NCBI GenBank assembly: GCA_021811205.1
Contig: JAJZPK010000132.1
Coordinates: 1-7,375 of the forward strand
Direction: 5' to 3'
DNA from: Pseudomonadota bacterium
Lineage (GTDB): Bacteria > Pseudomonadota > Gammaproteobacteria > Burkholderiales > JABEVD01
Length of the DNA stretch: 7,375 nucleotides
The notes under the pieces are model-generated. The model ran no database searches. It was not told the DNA's origin and saw only the letters and a program-made list of their open reading frames with translations. This document shows, piece by piece, positions 6,997 to 7,375 of this stretch; positions within the stretch are counted from its first letter, which is position 1; each line of letters opens with the position of its first letter. The position numbers and the translations under genes were made by a program.

Positions 6997-7056
6997 GAAA
7001 ACAGGGTCAGTCTCGATTAAACAGAGAAAACAACGAAAACAGGGTCAGTCTCGATT
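6997..7056 (+). repeat. Two identical 22-bp direct repeats, 38-bp period
   Basis: Identical copies at 6997-7018 and 7035-7056 share the core AACAGGGTCAGTCTCGATT and are separated by 16 bases of A-rich sequence. Similar GGGTCAG...TCGA-type repeats are, from memory, often seen near REP-associated tyrosine transposase genes (TnpA-REP family) in Proteobacteria. No transposase gene is present in this window, so this link is only a suggestion. Confidence 0.75.
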
Positions 7057-7220
7057 TATCGCGATTCCCGGACAAGCAACTAGCCCGGCATCCGCCCGAA
7101 GGGAAAACCCGGATCTGCCCATGCACATATCCTCGCTTAGCTTCATGCTCCGTTCAATGTGGATCCGCCGGACGGTTACCCATTTGAATCCCAAATCATC
7201 AAAAAAACGGCGACTGGAAA
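7045..7220 (-). other. Unidentified stretch between repeats and terminator, possible gene remnant
   Basis: No recognisable gene. On the minus strand a frame is open from at least about 7213 down to a stop at 7045, with the only ATG-led part of reasonable length being 33 codons (7045-7146, beginning MKLSEDMCMGRSGF). Its stop codon lies inside the second 22-bp repeat. GGAG lies just one base before that ATG, too close for a good ribosome binding site. It could be a remnant of a longer gene, part of the repeat element, or chance. A run of 7 A bases at 7201-7207 is the only other local feature. Together with 6925-6996, where nothing was recognised, this makes up most of the 384-base gene-free gap. 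Confidence 0.2.
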
Positions 7221-7223
7221 TAG

Positions 7224-7258
7224 AAAACCCCGATCCTTGCGGAATCGGGGGTTTTTAT
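7224..7258. terminator. Bidirectional intrinsic terminator downstream of the rRNA operon tail
   Basis: CCCCGAT plus CC (7228-7236) pairs with GG, one bulged A, and ATCGGGG (7241-7250) around the loop TTGC. On the plus strand it is followed by GTTTTTATT, and on the minus strand by TTTTCTATTT, so both directions have a GC-rich stem with a U-tract. It lies about 9 bases past the 5S-like 3' end, the usual place for an rRNA operon terminator read on the minus strand. Confidence 0.88.
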
Positions 7259-7266
7259 TGGAAGGA

Positions 7267-7286
7267 GCCTGGCGGTGACCTACTTT
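7267..7286 (-). rRNA. rrf: 3' end of 5S rRNA gene (conserved tail only)
   Basis: On the minus strand AAAGTAGGTCACCGCCAGGC is the conserved 3' strand of 5S rRNA in betaproteobacteria: the AAAGTAGG loop E/helix strand followed by the closing stem. A strong terminator follows at once, as expected for the end of an rRNA operon. Upstream (7287-7375) the sequence does not continue as a normal 5S interior: the expected loop E partner (GATGATAGTGCGG-like) is not seen, and palindromic sequence takes its place. The gene may be interrupted, expanded or only a fragment. The rest lies beyond the edge. Confidence 0.6.
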
Positions 7287-7375
7287 GCCTGCGGCCGCCC
7301 TTCGGGCTTAACGTTCGCTGCGCTCACATTAGCCTGCGCCGCAAGAAGCTCGCGTTGCGAGCGTCTTGTCATAGA
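7287..7375. repeat. GC-rich palindromic segment adjoining the 5S tail
   Basis: Several inverted repeats lie in 89 bases. GCTCGC and GCGAGC (around 7349-7363, 3-base loop) are flanked by AAGA/TCTT. GCCC and GGGC (7297-7307) have a 3-base loop. GGGCTTAACGT pairs imperfectly with ACATTAGCC (about 7304-7334). On the minus-strand RNA, CTTGCGGC (around 7338-7345) can pair with GCCGCAGG (around 7288-7295) and close the middle part. GCCTGCGGCCGC (7287-7298) and GCCTGCGCCGC (7332-7342) are near-identical direct repeats. No coding potential was noted. Confidence 0.5.

Noticed and set aside
7298..7334. Possible integron attC recombination site
   Set aside because: GCTTAAC fits one core half-site, but the facing ATTAGCC does not fit the GTTRRRY partner, the length is too short, and no integrase or cassette is present.
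1..7375. CRISPR array
   Set aside because: No series of regularly spaced repeats with unique spacers is present; the only close repeats are the two 22-bp copies at 6997-7056 and the short operator heptamers.

Overview
The window looks like chromosomal DNA from a Proteobacterium, most likely a betaproteobacterium. The basis is the gene order trigger factor, clpP, clpX, lon, hupB, together with the protein sequences and the moderate to high GC content. No more precise placement is possible from sequence reading alone.

Layout. Positions 1-5947 hold a minus-strand protein-quality-control cluster, read from right to left: tig (ribosome-bound chaperone), clpP (protease), clpX (unfoldase), lon (ATP-dependent protease), then the first 25 codons of an HU-type nucleoid protein gene (hupB), cut by the window edge. 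tig and clpP are separated by one base and clpP and clpX by 28, so they look co-transcribed. lon has its own promoter in the 81-bp gap after clpX. That promoter matches the heat-shock (sigma-32) consensus very well and lies inside a perfect hairpin. hupB has a plausible sigma-70 promoter in the gap after lon. A tRNA-Leu(UAG) gene at 6151-6235 reads the other way, diverging from tig.

Positions 6236-7375 are the accessory part. A HigBA/GraTA-type toxin-antitoxin pair (toxin 6604-6882, antitoxin 6291-6593, minus strand) faces the tRNA gene. Its promoter and a palindromic operator overlap, and the predicted transcription start falls on the toxin start codon. Further right come two identical 22-bp repeats, about 140 bases that look like decayed sequence, a strong bidirectional terminator at 7224-7258, and what reads as the 3' tail of a 5S rRNA gene on the minus strand (about 7267-7286). 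The stretch beyond that tail, to the window edge, is a GC-rich mass of palindromes that does not match the expected 5S interior.

How it works together: Tig folds nascent chains, ClpXP and Lon degrade misfolded or tagged proteins, and Lon is also the usual protease that destroys antitoxins such as HigA. The core cluster is ordinary and well conserved. I did not find a clearly undescribed system. The best candidates for novelty are the odd 5S tail, the leaderless toxin with its operator-embedded promoter, the 22-bp repeats, and the hairpin around the lon promoter.
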